The notes under the pieces: model-generated
Seen by the model: only the letters and a program-made list of their open reading frames with translations
The model's database searches: none
Told to the model about the DNA's origin: nothing
Translations under genes and position numbers: made by a program
In this document: piece after piece, positions 25,380-33,151 of the stretch
How positions within the stretch are numbered: the first letter of the stretch is position 1
Layout: each line of letters starts with the position of its first letter
Source: Paenibacillus pabuli
GTDB taxonomy: Bacteria > Bacillota > Bacilli > Paenibacillales > Paenibacillaceae
DNA length: 64,000 nucleotides
Assembly: GCF_023101145.1 (NCBI RefSeq)
Contig: NZ_CP073714.1
Coordinates: 558,001 to 622,000, forward strand
Reading direction: 5' to 3'

Positions 25380-26354
25380 TCAGTCTTCATCCTCGTCTTC
25401 AGACAGATCAAACGTGTCGGCATCAACTAGTCCACGAATAAAAGTCTCAAAATTGGGTGCCAAATATGTAATCTCATAATCGTCTTCCTGATCCACATGA
25501 ACCACGGCAGGTTCGCCCTCAGGGCCGCAGAATCGATAATCCAGCATCACCACATCATGTCCGGCAGACGGACAATCGCAGATGACGATACCGAGATCAG
25601 GGTATCCCCAATCTTCGATCATGAACCGACTTCCGAACTCTCCTCCAATGGAGTACATCTTCTCCCAGCCGATCCCCATAATACTAGAAATCTCAATATG
25701 ATCCTCAGCCCAGGAAGTTGCTTTTTCGGTCGGGAACACAGTTCGTGTAGGGATTCCGCCGTTTTGGGTATTCATAAGCTGAATATAGGAAGTGGGGAGC
25801 TTGTAACCCAATTCGTGTTCAATCGATACAATCGTGGCTTCGTCAAAGGGAGCTGACACATGGTTATCTCGTGCATAATCACTCTGCTCCCAGAATGTCG
25901 CTGGGTCGTACGTTCCTGAAGCAGCACGAAGATGGTTCAACGTGCCACGCTGCTCCCATTCTGTCACTTGTTCTTCATGGCGTTGTCGATCCCGCCGCAT
26001 CTTCTCGGCGAAAGGTCGAACCTGACTTAGAAATTCAAGGGTTGATTCATCATGTGGCTGAAGTTCGTTAGCTCTCTCAAAAGCCAGTAGTGCTTGTTCA
26101 TAGTTGGCGATATAACAGTACGCGTACCCTAAGCGATATTGCCAGAGCGGGTCGTTTACCCCTTGCTCCTCGACAGACAACAAATGTTGAACGGCTTCGC
26201 GGTAACGTGCATCATTGTTATACGCTCTGGCGAGTTGTCCAATTAGCTCATAATCTCGCTCTGATTCAGGGATTTGTTGAATACGTTTAATAATGAGACC
26301 GAACTGGTCCTGTTCATGCCATTTGTTTAGTTGTTCCAGAAGTTCTCTTTCCAT
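25380..26354 (-). CDS. TPR plus SMI1/KNR4 domain protein
   Basis: A 324-aa cytosolic protein. Residues 1-110 read as TPR-like helices (YELIGQLARAYNNDARYREAV, YCYIANYEQALLAFERANEL), then a charged linker (MRRDRQRHEEQ), then a SMI1/KNR4 domain from about residue 150: ATIVSIEHELGYKLPTSYI, LMNTQNGGIPTR, GIGWEKMYSIGGEFGSRFM, VVMLDYRFCGPEGEPAVVHV. It ends in an acidic tail (DLSEDEDED). SMI1/KNR4 domains are common in bacterial toxin-immunity proteins but also occur in non-immunity proteins; no toxin gene is nearby, so I do not call it immunity. Co-transcribed with the APH-like kinase. Confidence 0.78.
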   Translation of the reverse strand: MERELLEQLNKWHEQDQFGLIIKRIQQIPESERDYELIGQLARAYNNDARYREAVQHLLSVEEQGVNDPLWQYRLGYAYCYIANYEQALLAFERANELQPHDESTLEFLSQVRPFAEKMRRDRQRHEEQVTEWEQRGTLNHLRAASGTYDPATFWEQSDYARDNHVSAPFDEATIVSIEHELGYKLPTSYIQLMNTQNGGIPTRTVFPTEKATSWAEDHIEISSIMGIGWEKMYSIGGEFGSRFMIEDWGYPDLGIVICDCPSAGHDVVMLDYRFCGPEGEPAVVHVDQEDDYEITYLAPNFETFIRGLVDADTFDLSEDEDED

Positions 26355-26452
26355 CACTACGCCTCATTTCAATAGGGGAATGTGAACCTATTTCCATTAT
26401 ATCTTACAAGCTGGCAGGATGGATGGGTACAGTATCCTATCCATTTGTATAG

Positions 26453-26507
26453 AAAAAACACTCCCACAAGCAGAAAGCCATCAAGACATTTCAACAAGGG
26501 GAGTGTT
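26453..26507 (-). terminator. Rho-independent terminator of the nrdB/nrdF-type gene
   Basis: On the minus strand CACTCCCC and GGGAGTG flank a 33-nt loop and are followed by TTTTTTC. It starts 10 bp after the small-subunit stop codon. Confidence 0.75.
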
Positions 26508-26516
26508 TGTGTATTT

Positions 26517-27548
26517 TTACAAATCGTCAAATCCGTTATCATCGCCGACCTTGCCGTAGTTACGGGACTTGGCTTCGAAGAAGTCTGTTTTGGTAGCATT
26601 CAATGCTTCGTCGGAGAAAGGTTTGATCCAAGGCATGCAGTTCACATCTACGCCTTCGTAGGCTTTTTCCATACCCATCAAACGCAAACGTTTGTTAGCG
26701 ATATATTTGATATAGTCTTCCAACTCGTTCAGGTCAATCCCGCGTACGTTGCTGAGTGTGTAGTGTGCCCAGTTCGTTTCAAGTTCAACGGCACGATTGA
26801 TCGTAGTGTACACATAGTCCATGTTCTCTGGTGTGTTCAGTTCAGGGAAGTCTACCAGCAGCTGTTTGAATACTTCAGCGAAGAAGTAACAGTGCTGATT
26901 CTCATCGCGCTGAATATAAGAGATCATTTGGCTGGTTGCCATCATCTTCTGGTCACGGGCCAGGTTATAGAAGAAGGCAAATGTACTGTAGAAGAAAATG
27001 CCTTCAAGTACCAGATCAGCTACCATCGCCTGGAAGAACGTCTGTGGAGACGGATTATCCCGGAAGGTTTGGTAGATATCAGCGATGAAGCGGTTGCGGT
27101 CAAGCAGAACCGGATCATGTTTCCAATATTCAAAAATTTCCTTTTGCTCCCGATCGGATACGATGGAGGACAGGACGTACGAGTACGATTGGTTGTGTAC
27201 AACTTCCTGTTGTCCGATAATTGCCGAGATCGCTTCCAGAGAGGAATCCGTGAAATAACGTTTCACGTCACCTACAAACATGGTTTGCATGGAGTCCAAT
27301 ACAGCGAGCAGTGAAATGTTGACTTTAAATGTACGCTGTTCTTCCGGGTCCAATTGGGCAAATTGGGAAGCATCTTTGGACATTGGAATTTCATCAGCGA
27401 TCCAGTGGTTGAGCAGCAGGACTTTGTACAGTTTGTACATATGAGGCATACGAATATCGTTCCAGTTCAGAATGCCTGAGCATTCCCCTTCAATGATACG
27501 GGTAGACTGGTTAGGCGCTTCGGTATTGAAAATTTTCTGCAATTGCAT
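26517..27548 (-). CDS. Ribonucleotide-diphosphate reductase, beta (radical) subunit
   Basis: A 343-aa ferritin-like small subunit of class I ribonucleotide reductase. Metal ligands can be seen: Asp in AVLDSMQTMF, Glu and His in IGQQEVVHNQSYSY, Glu in LEGIFFYSTFAF, Glu and His in RDENQHCYFF. The Tyr following HNQS is in the place of the radical Tyr. The C-terminal GFDDL tail is the part that docks into the large subunit. It supplies the radical for reduction of ribonucleotides to deoxyribonucleotides. AAGGAG lies 8 nt before the ATG. It lies downstream of the large-subunit gene but a terminator sits between, so it may be partly expressed from its own promoter. Confidence 0.93.
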   Translation of the reverse strand: MQLQKIFNTEAPNQSTRIIEGECSGILNWNDIRMPHMYKLYKVLLLNHWIADEIPMSKDASQFAQLDPEEQRTFKVNISLLAVLDSMQTMFVGDVKRYFTDSSLEAISAIIGQQEVVHNQSYSYVLSSIVSDREQKEIFEYWKHDPVLLDRNRFIADIYQTFRDNPSPQTFFQAMVADLVLEGIFFYSTFAFFYNLARDQKMMATSQMISYIQRDENQHCYFFAEVFKQLLVDFPELNTPENMDYVYTTINRAVELETNWAHYTLSNVRGIDLNELEDYIKYIANKRLRLMGMEKAYEGVDVNCMPWIKPFSDEALNATKTDFFEAKSRNYGKVGDDNGFDDL

Positions 27549-27800
27549 AATCCGTTCACTCCTTGAATGAATTTACACTGTATAACTACGATGACAGAAT
27601 AACCTTCCGATCGCTGTTATCCCCAGATTTCTTTAACTCCTTTTCTAAATGGGAGAAATCCGGTGATAAAGGCGAGCGCTTCGCTTCTCCAGCTTTTTTC
27701 TGTCCTCTCCGTTATCGTGTAATATTATTTCAACCTATATTAGGGGCTGTAAAATGGCATCTATATCAACATCTTCTGATGTTGTGATCGTGTTTTGGGC
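27549..27800 (-). other. Gap before the beta-subunit gene
   Basis: Between the two reductase genes (345 bp). Apart from the terminator at 27801-27851 I see only a small CATC-TTCT-GATG hairpin and no protein gene. A promoter for the small subunit is expected here but I cannot point to a convincing one. Confidence 0.4.
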
Positions 27801-27851
27801 AAAAAAGTACCAGGGCAATGCCATTTTGCAATCAAAACAGAATGCCCTGGT
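27801..27851 (-). terminator. Terminator after the ribonucleotide reductase alpha-subunit gene
   Basis: On the minus strand ACCAGGGCA and TGCCCTGGT form a perfect 9-bp stem around a 25-nt loop, followed within 2 nt by TTTTTT. It lies 43 bp beyond the large-subunit stop and would limit read-through into the small-subunit gene. Confidence 0.7.
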
Positions 27852-27893
27852 GGTCATCGTAAATCTAGTGAGCTTTCAGCATCACGTTACACA

Positions 27894-30227
27894 TTAGCTT
27901 GCGCAAGAATCGCATTCTTCAATAGTTAATGCCCGGCTGCGGACATAATAAGTCGATTTGATGCCGGCTCTCCAGGCGTGCAGATGCAGTTCCAGGAATT
28001 CCGTTGCTTTGATATCTGGACGAACATACAAGTTAAAGCTTTGACCCTGATCGACGTGGCGTTGACGGGCAGCAGCCATATTAATGGAAGCATGTTGATC
28101 CACCATGAATGCTGTTTTGTAATACCAGATTGTTTTTTCGGACAGGTCAGGTGCCGGGTTGGCAATCTTGTATGTCGTTTTCTCTTCATAAGACAACAGT
28201 TCGTAGAGCGGATCAATGCTGGCTGTCGAACCCGCAATGATGGATGTTGAACCATTTGGTGCAATGGCGAACAACCAGGCGTTACGTACACCGTTTTGTT
28301 GTACTTGGGCTTGCAGTTCTTTCCATTGTTCCGTTGTAACGAATTCGCCTACGCGCTCACCTGTTGTGTAATCCCGTTGGTCGAAGTATTTGCCTGTTTG
28401 CCAATCGGAGCCTTGGAATTTCGGATAATGTCCTTTTTCCTTGGACAGCTCCATGCTGGCTTTCACGAGCAGATAGTTGATTTTTTCATACAGATTATCG
28501 TTATATGTGACTGCTTCTTCGGATTCCCAACGAATGCCTTCAAGAGCAAGCAGGTGATGGAGTCCAAATGTTCCCAGACCAACTGCACGGTACTGACTGT
28601 TGGTGTATTGGGCTTGAAGCACTTCAATGTTGTTGATGTCGATTACGTTGTCCAGCATACGAACCTGAATCGGTACCAGACGCTCCAATACATTATGAGG
28701 TACAGCGCGTGCCAAGTGAATGGAGTTCAGGTTGCAGACTACGAAATCGCCCGGCACTTTGGAAATCACGATGCGAGTTTGTCCATCTTTGGTAACGAGT
28801 TCTTCCTTTTCGACTACCGTTGCAGACTGGTTCTGCATGATTTCGGTACAAAGGTTGGAAGAATACACCATACCGTGTGCACTGTTCGGGTTCGCTCGGT
28901 TGACAGTATCCCGGTAGAACATGTAAGGCGTACCCGTTTCCAGTTGGGACTTCATGACACGTTTCATGATGTCAATGGCCTGAACTGTGATTCGGGACAG
29001 CAGCGGGTGATTCACCGCTTCCTCATATTTCTCACGGAACGTGCCTTCGCCTACGGACTCATCATAGAAATCTTCCAGCCCGAGTGCACGACCGTTCTCG
29101 TCTTTCCAGCCCATCACTTTTTTCGTTTCATGCGGGCAGAACAGGCTCCACTCGCCGCGGCTGGCTACTCGCTCCATGAACAGGTCAGGCAGGCAAATGC
29201 CGTGGAATACGTCATGCGCACGCATCCTCTCGTCACCATTGTTCAGCTTCAGATCGAGGAAGGCCAGAATGTCTTTATGGAAAACGTCCAGATAAACAGC
29301 GATCGCACCTTTACGTGTTCCAAGCTGGTCTACGCTGACCGCAGTATTATTGAGTTGGCGAATCCAAGGGATTACGCCAGAGCTTGTATTTTTGTGACCC
29401 CGGATGTCCGAACCGCGAGCTCTGACTTTACCGAGGTATACGCCGATGCCGCCGCCCATTTTGCTGAGACGTGCTACATCTGTGTTGGAATCAAAGATGC
29501 CCTCAAGGGAATCATCCACGGTATCAATGAAGCAGCTGGAGAGTTGTCCAGCCACTTTTTTGCCCGCATTGGACATCGTAGGTGTAGCTGCTGTCATGTA
29601 CATGTTGCTCATTGCCCAGTAAGCTTCCTTAACGAGATCCATACGTCTCTCAGCAGGCTCCTGGTGCATCAGGTACATCGCGATAACCATGTAACGCTCT
29701 TGAGGCAGTTCCATGACTTTTCCGTCAAAATCATGAGCAAGGTAACGTTCTGCCAGTGTGAGCAAGCCGATGTAGTCGAACAACAGATCGTTGCGGTAGT
29801 CGATGCATTCAGCAAGTTCGTCGATCTGCTCTTTGGTGTAACATTCCAGCAGCTCTTCACGGTAGATGCCTTTCTTCACAAGATCTACAAGAAGCGGGTG
29901 GAACGCGCCGTAAGGCTCTTCCGGGTAAGATTTGTATCTGCGGTTGGTTGCCGCTTTCTTGTAAAGGGAAGTAAGCAGGGAGCGTGCCGCTGCAAATTTC
30001 CAGTTAGGCTCTTCCTTCGTTACCAGTTCCAGTGCGCTCATCATAAAAGCGTTGCTGATCTCGTCTCCGGTAACTTCGTCACGACGGAGCTTGCTGTTTA
30101 CCCCGCGTACCAGACGTTCCTTGTCCAGCATGTCCAGTCCTTCCAGAATACGATCTGCATATACCGAGATGCGCATATCATCAAAGGCAAGCTGGCGGTT
30201 GTTCGGCTTGGTCACAACTTGTGGCAT
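27894..30227 (-). CDS. Ribonucleoside-diphosphate reductase, alpha (catalytic) subunit
   Basis: A 777-aa class I large subunit. An ATP-cone-like domain occupies about residues 1-100. Catalytic features: first redox Cys in GQLSSCFIDT, the thiyl-radical Cys and Glu in SSNLCTEIM, second redox Cys in FVVCNLNSIHL, radical-path Tyr residues near the end (STYYVRSRA), and the mobile C-terminal Cys pair in EECDSCAS that takes electrons from thioredoxin. I use the ATG at 30227 (GAGG 9 nt upstream); the frame is open 7 codons further. NrdR boxes and a leader of about 350 nt lie upstream. Confidence 0.94.
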   Translation of the reverse strand: MPQVVTKPNNRQLAFDDMRISVYADRILEGLDMLDKERLVRGVNSKLRRDEVTGDEISNAFMMSALELVTKEEPNWKFAAARSLLTSLYKKAATNRRYKSYPEEPYGAFHPLLVDLVKKGIYREELLECYTKEQIDELAECIDYRNDLLFDYIGLLTLAERYLAHDFDGKVMELPQERYMVIAMYLMHQEPAERRMDLVKEAYWAMSNMYMTAATPTMSNAGKKVAGQLSSCFIDTVDDSLEGIFDSNTDVARLSKMGGGIGVYLGKVRARGSDIRGHKNTSSGVIPWIRQLNNTAVSVDQLGTRKGAIAVYLDVFHKDILAFLDLKLNNGDERMRAHDVFHGICLPDLFMERVASRGEWSLFCPHETKKVMGWKDENGRALGLEDFYDESVGEGTFREKYEEAVNHPLLSRITVQAIDIMKRVMKSQLETGTPYMFYRDTVNRANPNSAHGMVYSSNLCTEIMQNQSATVVEKEELVTKDGQTRIVISKVPGDFVVCNLNSIHLARAVPHNVLERLVPIQVRMLDNVIDINNIEVLQAQYTNSQYRAVGLGTFGLHHLLALEGIRWESEEAVTYNDNLYEKINYLLVKASMELSKEKGHYPKFQGSDWQTGKYFDQRDYTTGERVGEFVTTEQWKELQAQVQQNGVRNAWLFAIAPNGSTSIIAGSTASIDPLYELLSYEEKTTYKIANPAPDLSEKTIWYYKTAFMVDQHASINMAAARQRHVDQGQSFNLYVRPDIKATEFLELHLHAWRAGIKSTYYVRSRALTIEECDSCAS

Positions 30228-30248
30228 GAATATTCCTCGCTTTCGCAT

Positions 30249-30578
30249 GTTTAAGAGATAAATTGGAGAAATTCTTATATAAAGAATTGAGTGTCTTCTT
30301 ACGGTGAGATAAAGATATAAGCTGCATATTGCGGACTGAACGGCGGTGATAGCGAGTCAATATAAGACATAAAAGGGTTATTATGTAAACTTTTGTCTGT
30401 GGCAGACACGCCTGTATTTAGAGGGTACCGGTGCAGTCCAAATAGCCCCGTTAACCTCCGAGCCAAGTCTGTTTCGAGAAAGCGATTTACACCTACAGGG
30501 ACGTGCCTTTGGAGGTGATTTCATCCTGTTTTTCGCGAGATTCCAGAAGATGACTAATAGAAGTGGGGTAATTCAATT
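30249..30578 (-). ncRNA. Long untranslated leader of the ribonucleotide reductase gene, possibly structured
   Basis: If transcription starts near the NrdR boxes, about 350 nt precede the start codon. The part 30390-30560 is rich in complementary segments: TGTCTG-CCA-CAGACA (30404-30418), CACCT...AGGTG (30490-30516), and GAGGTTAAC facing GGTACCCTC (30420-30460). I found no protein gene in it and could not match it to cobalamin, T-box, purine or c-di-AMP motifs. It may be a cis-acting RNA or just a long leader. Confidence 0.35.
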
Positions 30579-30594
30579 TCACTACATTTTGTTG
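30579..30594 (-). promoter_or_regulatory. NrdR box 2 (weaker)
   Basis: TCACTACATTTTGTTG matches about 11 of 16 positions of the NrdR consensus ACACWATATATWGTGT. Its centre is 32 bp, three helical turns, from the stronger box at 30611-30626, the usual spacing of paired NrdR sites. Confidence 0.6.
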
Positions 30595-30610
30595 CTGTTC
30601 CCATACTTTA

Positions 30611-30626
30611 ACCCAACATATAGTGT
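30611..30626 (-). promoter_or_regulatory. NrdR box 1 overlapping the reductase promoter
   Basis: ACACTATATGTTGGGT on the minus strand matches 14 of 16 consensus positions. It overlaps a promoter-like region (TTGACC at about 30638, or TTTACA-17-TAAAGT). NrdR is the ATP/dATP-sensing repressor of ribonucleotide reductase genes, so this explains control of the two reductase genes. Confidence 0.8.
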
Positions 30627-30866
30627 TTGTAAACAGGGTCAACACAGTGAAACGTAATTCCGAGTATACCATTTAAGCTGAGATTCCGCAAAGGAAAAGG
30701 ACTGGAAGATTTGAAGATTTATCAAAAAAAATTTTTGGCCAAATCAGATGACGTCATCACGTCAGTTTGAATTGTAACTCCTTCAACTGGTAGAATAAAA
30801 ACAGGCATAATCGACCAAAAATGAGCGGCACCGGCAACTTGCGGGGCCCAAGGGAGGCGTAGTGAA

Positions 30867-31193
30867 ATGGCAATAGCAGAAGTGACCGTAATTCCAATTG
30901 GCACCGGGACAACCAGCTTGAGCAGTTATGTGGCAGACATGCAGAAAGTGTTGGAAAACCAGCGGGGCATTACATATCAGTTGACCTCCATGAGTACCAT
31001 TATCGAAGGCCCGCTCAATGAAGTATTTACATCAATTGCGGCTCTGCATGAAGCTCCGTTTCTATCGGGAGCCCAGCGTGTCTCGACCTCGGTCAAGATC
31101 GACGATCGTCGTGACAAACCGGATGCCTCCAGTGTGCAGAAGCTGCAATCTGTTCAGGACCGACTGGCATCACGCCAGGCGCGACCGAGCTGA
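30867..31193 (+). CDS. MTH1187/YqgV family thiamine-binding protein
   Basis: A 108-aa protein of the MTH1187/YkoF-like fold: MAIAEVTVIPIGTGTTSLSS at the start, YQLTSMSTIIEGPLNEVF, and a C-terminal basic helix. Members such as B. subtilis YqgV bind thiamine-like ligands and are small cytosolic dimers or tetramers. Length is typical (about 100 aa). The ATG is preceded by GGGAGGCG. It stands alone between the reductase control region and a terminator, so the context does not add to its role. Confidence 0.85.
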   Translation: MAIAEVTVIPIGTGTTSLSSYVADMQKVLENQRGITYQLTSMSTIIEGPLNEVFTSIAALHEAPFLSGAQRVSTSVKIDDRRDKPDASSVQKLQSVQDRLASRQARPS

Positions 31194-31233
31194 CCGGAAG
31201 TCAGCTGATTGAGAGAATGGTCTTATACAATGT

Positions 31234-31268
31234 ACTGCAAGTCCGTAGTTCGGGGCTTGCAGTTTTTT
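31234..31268 (+). terminator. Terminator after the MTH1187-type gene
   Basis: ACTGCAAG and CTTGCAGT form an 8-bp stem followed by TTTTTT, 41 bp after the stop codon. Confidence 0.85.
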
Positions 31269-31402
31269 GCATCTCATTAATGCAAAGAGAAAGACAATAT
31301 GTTGTCTTCGACGGTATACCTGCCCAATTTTCACCAGAGCCCGGTCTAACGTGTGGTTTTTGCATATAGTGAACTGTACCTCAAATAAAAGGAGGGTTTT
31401 CA

Positions 31403-31519
31403 ATGAGTGGAGTAGTTGGAGGAGTAGGTTACGGTGTTGGCGGAGCATGGACATCCACTGGTGCCATCTTGGTTCTGTTCATTCTTCTCGTTATCATCAC
31501 TAAATCTTTCTGGGTATAA
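31403..31519 (+). CDS. YjcZ family sporulation miniprotein
   Basis: A 38-aa protein: a Gly/Val/Tyr-rich start (SGVVGGVGYGVGGAW) and a single hydrophobic helix (GAILVLFILLVIITKSFWV). This is the YjcZ-type sporulation protein pattern, very common in Bacillales spore coats and forespore membranes; the exact job is not known. GGAGGG precedes the ATG by 7 nt. The gene is too short for normal ORF calling. A longer relative follows at 31683, so the two form a small sporulation-linked pair. Confidence 0.88.
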   Translation: MSGVVGGVGYGVGGAWTSTGAILVLFILLVIITKSFWV

Positions 31520-31682
31520 TTTGTGGAACTCCGCCGGGTAACCGGTGGGGTTTTTAAGTTGAGGACAAGCCTATAGGAATAGTGAAAACGCCTATTTTGT
31601 CAGAGAAGGGCCATAGCCCGGTCCAGAGGTAGGCATAATACATAGCTTAGGGGTGTAGGCAAATGCTAAGGAGGAATGAACA

Positions 31683-31979
31683 ATGAGCGAAGTAAAACCG
31701 AATTCACCGAACGGACAGGGACACGTATACGGATACGTGGGAGGTTATGAGCAAATGCATGGATACACAGGTCATGAAATGTATGGGTACGGGTATGGAT
31801 GTGGAACAATGCCAATGGGATATGGTTACGGGTATGCCAATCATGCTCCAATGCTGCATGGTTATCACAAGGGTTGTGGAACTTCTTATGGATACAGCGG
31901 GGGAAGCTGGGGATCCATGGGTACGATTCTCGTACTGTTCATTCTTCTGGTCATTATTTCCAAAACAATGTTTATCTAA
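31683..31979 (+). CDS. YjcZ-like protein with a Tyr/Gly/His-rich N-terminal extension
   Basis: A 98-aa protein. Its last 24 residues (SMGTILVLFILLVIISKTMFI) nearly copy the hydrophobic helix of the YjcZ protein at 31403. The first 70 residues are low-complexity, rich in Gly, Tyr, His and Met (for example GYGYGCGTMPMGYGYGYANH), with two Cys. Such stretches occur in spore-coat proteins that become Tyr-crosslinked or bind metal. It is probably a spore-surface protein with a YjcZ tail as anchor. AAGGAGG lies 7 nt before the ATG. The fusion-like build is less usual than the 38-aa form. Confidence 0.8.
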   Translation: MSEVKPNSPNGQGHVYGYVGGYEQMHGYTGHEMYGYGYGCGTMPMGYGYGYANHAPMLHGYHKGCGTSYGYSGGSWGSMGTILVLFILLVIISKTMFI

Positions 31980-32026
31980 TTCGCAACAGCAGCTGGTTGA
32001 GGGAGTTGAATCATACAACTCCGTTG

Positions 32027-32056
32027 AAAGGCGCCGAGATTGTATCGGTGCCTTTT
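32027..32056 (+). terminator. Terminator after the long YjcZ-like gene
   Basis: AAAGGCGCCGA pairs with TCGGTGCCTTTT. An upstream hairpin GGAGTTG-aatcata-CAACTCC (32002-32022) lies directly before it. Confidence 0.75.
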
Positions 32057-32098
32057 GGCTGTCCGGGCACGTTTTACTTAAAAGTGAACATGGAAAAA

Positions 32099-32121
32099 CA
32101 CCCGGAACCCAATTCCGGGTG
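32099..32121. terminator. Second hairpin, possible terminator
   Basis: CACCCGGA-acccaat-TCCGGGTG is a perfect 8-bp stem followed by CTTTGTGT. The remaining sequence to 32518 is AT-rich, with no gene I can support. Confidence 0.55.
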
Positions 32122-32497
32122 CTTTGTGTATGTTTTCAATCTTCTCAAGAATAAGTGATATCCAAAACAACAAAAGCCCTACCTCTCTTTTGTCCTTGCG
32201 GCTCCGATGACCGCGCCAGTGTGAATGGGAACATCTTGTGAAACTCTGTAATACCGGGTTATTGTGATTCAGGTTCTTCAATCTTCATAGGGTTAATGTG
32301 CATATTTGCTGCGGTCGCAGCATGAAGAAAATATTCCGGGGTTTAAAGAAGACAGAAAATCATATGAGGTTGTTTAAAAACCAACTTTTAGAGTATACCA
32401 CAGGATGTAATTTTTTGCAATAAAAAGGAAGGTTGAAGTTTTTTTTTGAAAACAATTGCGAAAACAACTCATTTTTTTCTTCATCTAGGTAATCCTC

Positions 32498-32524
32498 TTC
32501 AAATGATTCTGCGTAGTTTATAAT
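32498..32524 (+). promoter_or_regulatory. Promoter of the ECF sigma operon
   Basis: A perfect TATAAT at 32519-32524 with a weak TTCAAA about 15 nt upstream. A transcript starting near 32531 excludes the ATG at 32525 and supports the start at 32555. Confidence 0.5.
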
Positions 32525-32554
32525 ATGAGGGAAGATACGGAAAGGGGCCCTCGA

Positions 32555-33151
32555 ATGACTGAATCAATAGAGGACAGCAGGTTAATGCGGCAGATTGCGG
32601 AACGAGATGCTTCCGCGCTGGAGCTTTTATACGACCGCTACGAGCGGGCGGTGTACTCTTTTGCTTATCGGATTGTTGGTGATCCAATGACAGCAGAAGA
32701 GACTGTCCAGGAACTATTTCTGCGGGTCTGGAACAATGCTGAACGATATGAGGCCTCTCAGGGGAAGCTGACCACGTGGATGTTCGCCATTACGCGTAAC
32801 ATAGCAGTGGACATGCTGAGGCGAAAATCCAAAGGCGCAGCTACGACATCAGTGGAGAATGAAGCACTGGCGGCATTTGCCGATGAACATACAAATACAG
32901 AAGACGAAATAGAACGCAAGTGGGAGGGTATCCGAATCAAGAAGGCCTTGTCCCAGTTAAACGGTGACCAGCAGCAGGTTATTGAATCGATCTATTTTGC
33001 AGGCTTAACGCAACAGGAGGTATCCAGCAGATTCGGGATTCCGTTGGGTACGGTAAAGAGCCGTGTCAGGCTTGCAATGCGACAGCTTCAGAAGCTGCTC
33101 GCCGATGCTGAATTGCATCCGGATGCGGAAAGGGAGGGCATACATCCATGA
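32555..33151 (+). CDS. ECF sigma factor (sigma-70 family)
   Basis: A 198-aa extracytoplasmic-function sigma factor. Region 2: LELLYDRYERAVYSFAYRIVGD, AEETVQELFLRVW, GKLTTWMFAITRNIAVDMLRR. Region 4: LSQLNGDQQQVIESIYFAGLTQQEVSSRFGIPLGTVKSRVR. The last residues overlap the anti-sigma gene by four bases (ATGA), the usual design for a sigma/anti-sigma pair. It resembles the SigK/RskA group. The stimulus is not shown. I use ATG 32555, 30 bp inside the open frame, because the -10 box lies right before the upstream ATG. Confidence 0.9.
   Translation: MTESIEDSRLMRQIAERDASALELLYDRYERAVYSFAYRIVGDPMTAEETVQELFLRVWNNAERYEASQGKLTTWMFAITRNIAVDMLRRKSKGAATTSVENEALAAFADEHTNTEDEIERKWEGIRIKKALSQLNGDQQQVIESIYFAGLTQQEVSSRFGIPLGTVKSRVRLAMRQLQKLLADAELHPDAEREGIHP

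Noticed and set aside
25380..26354. Contact-dependent toxin immunity role for the SMI1/KNR4 protein
   Set aside because: No polymorphic toxin or secretion gene is nearby and the protein has an added TPR part; immunity cannot be supported.
26382..27314. A 310-codon plus-strand open frame opposite the reductase small-subunit gene
   Set aside because: Antisense shadow with no start signal and no family features.
28296..30254. A 652-codon open frame on the plus strand opposite the ribonucleotide reductase large-subunit gene
   Set aside because: It has no ribosome site, no recognisable motifs and lies fully antisense to a certain gene; its length results from codon bias of that gene.
30390..30560. 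Cobalamin riboswitch in the reductase leader
   Set aside because: A CTGCCAC word is present but belongs to a simple TGTCTG-CCA-CAGACA hairpin; the rest of the cobalamin core is missing.
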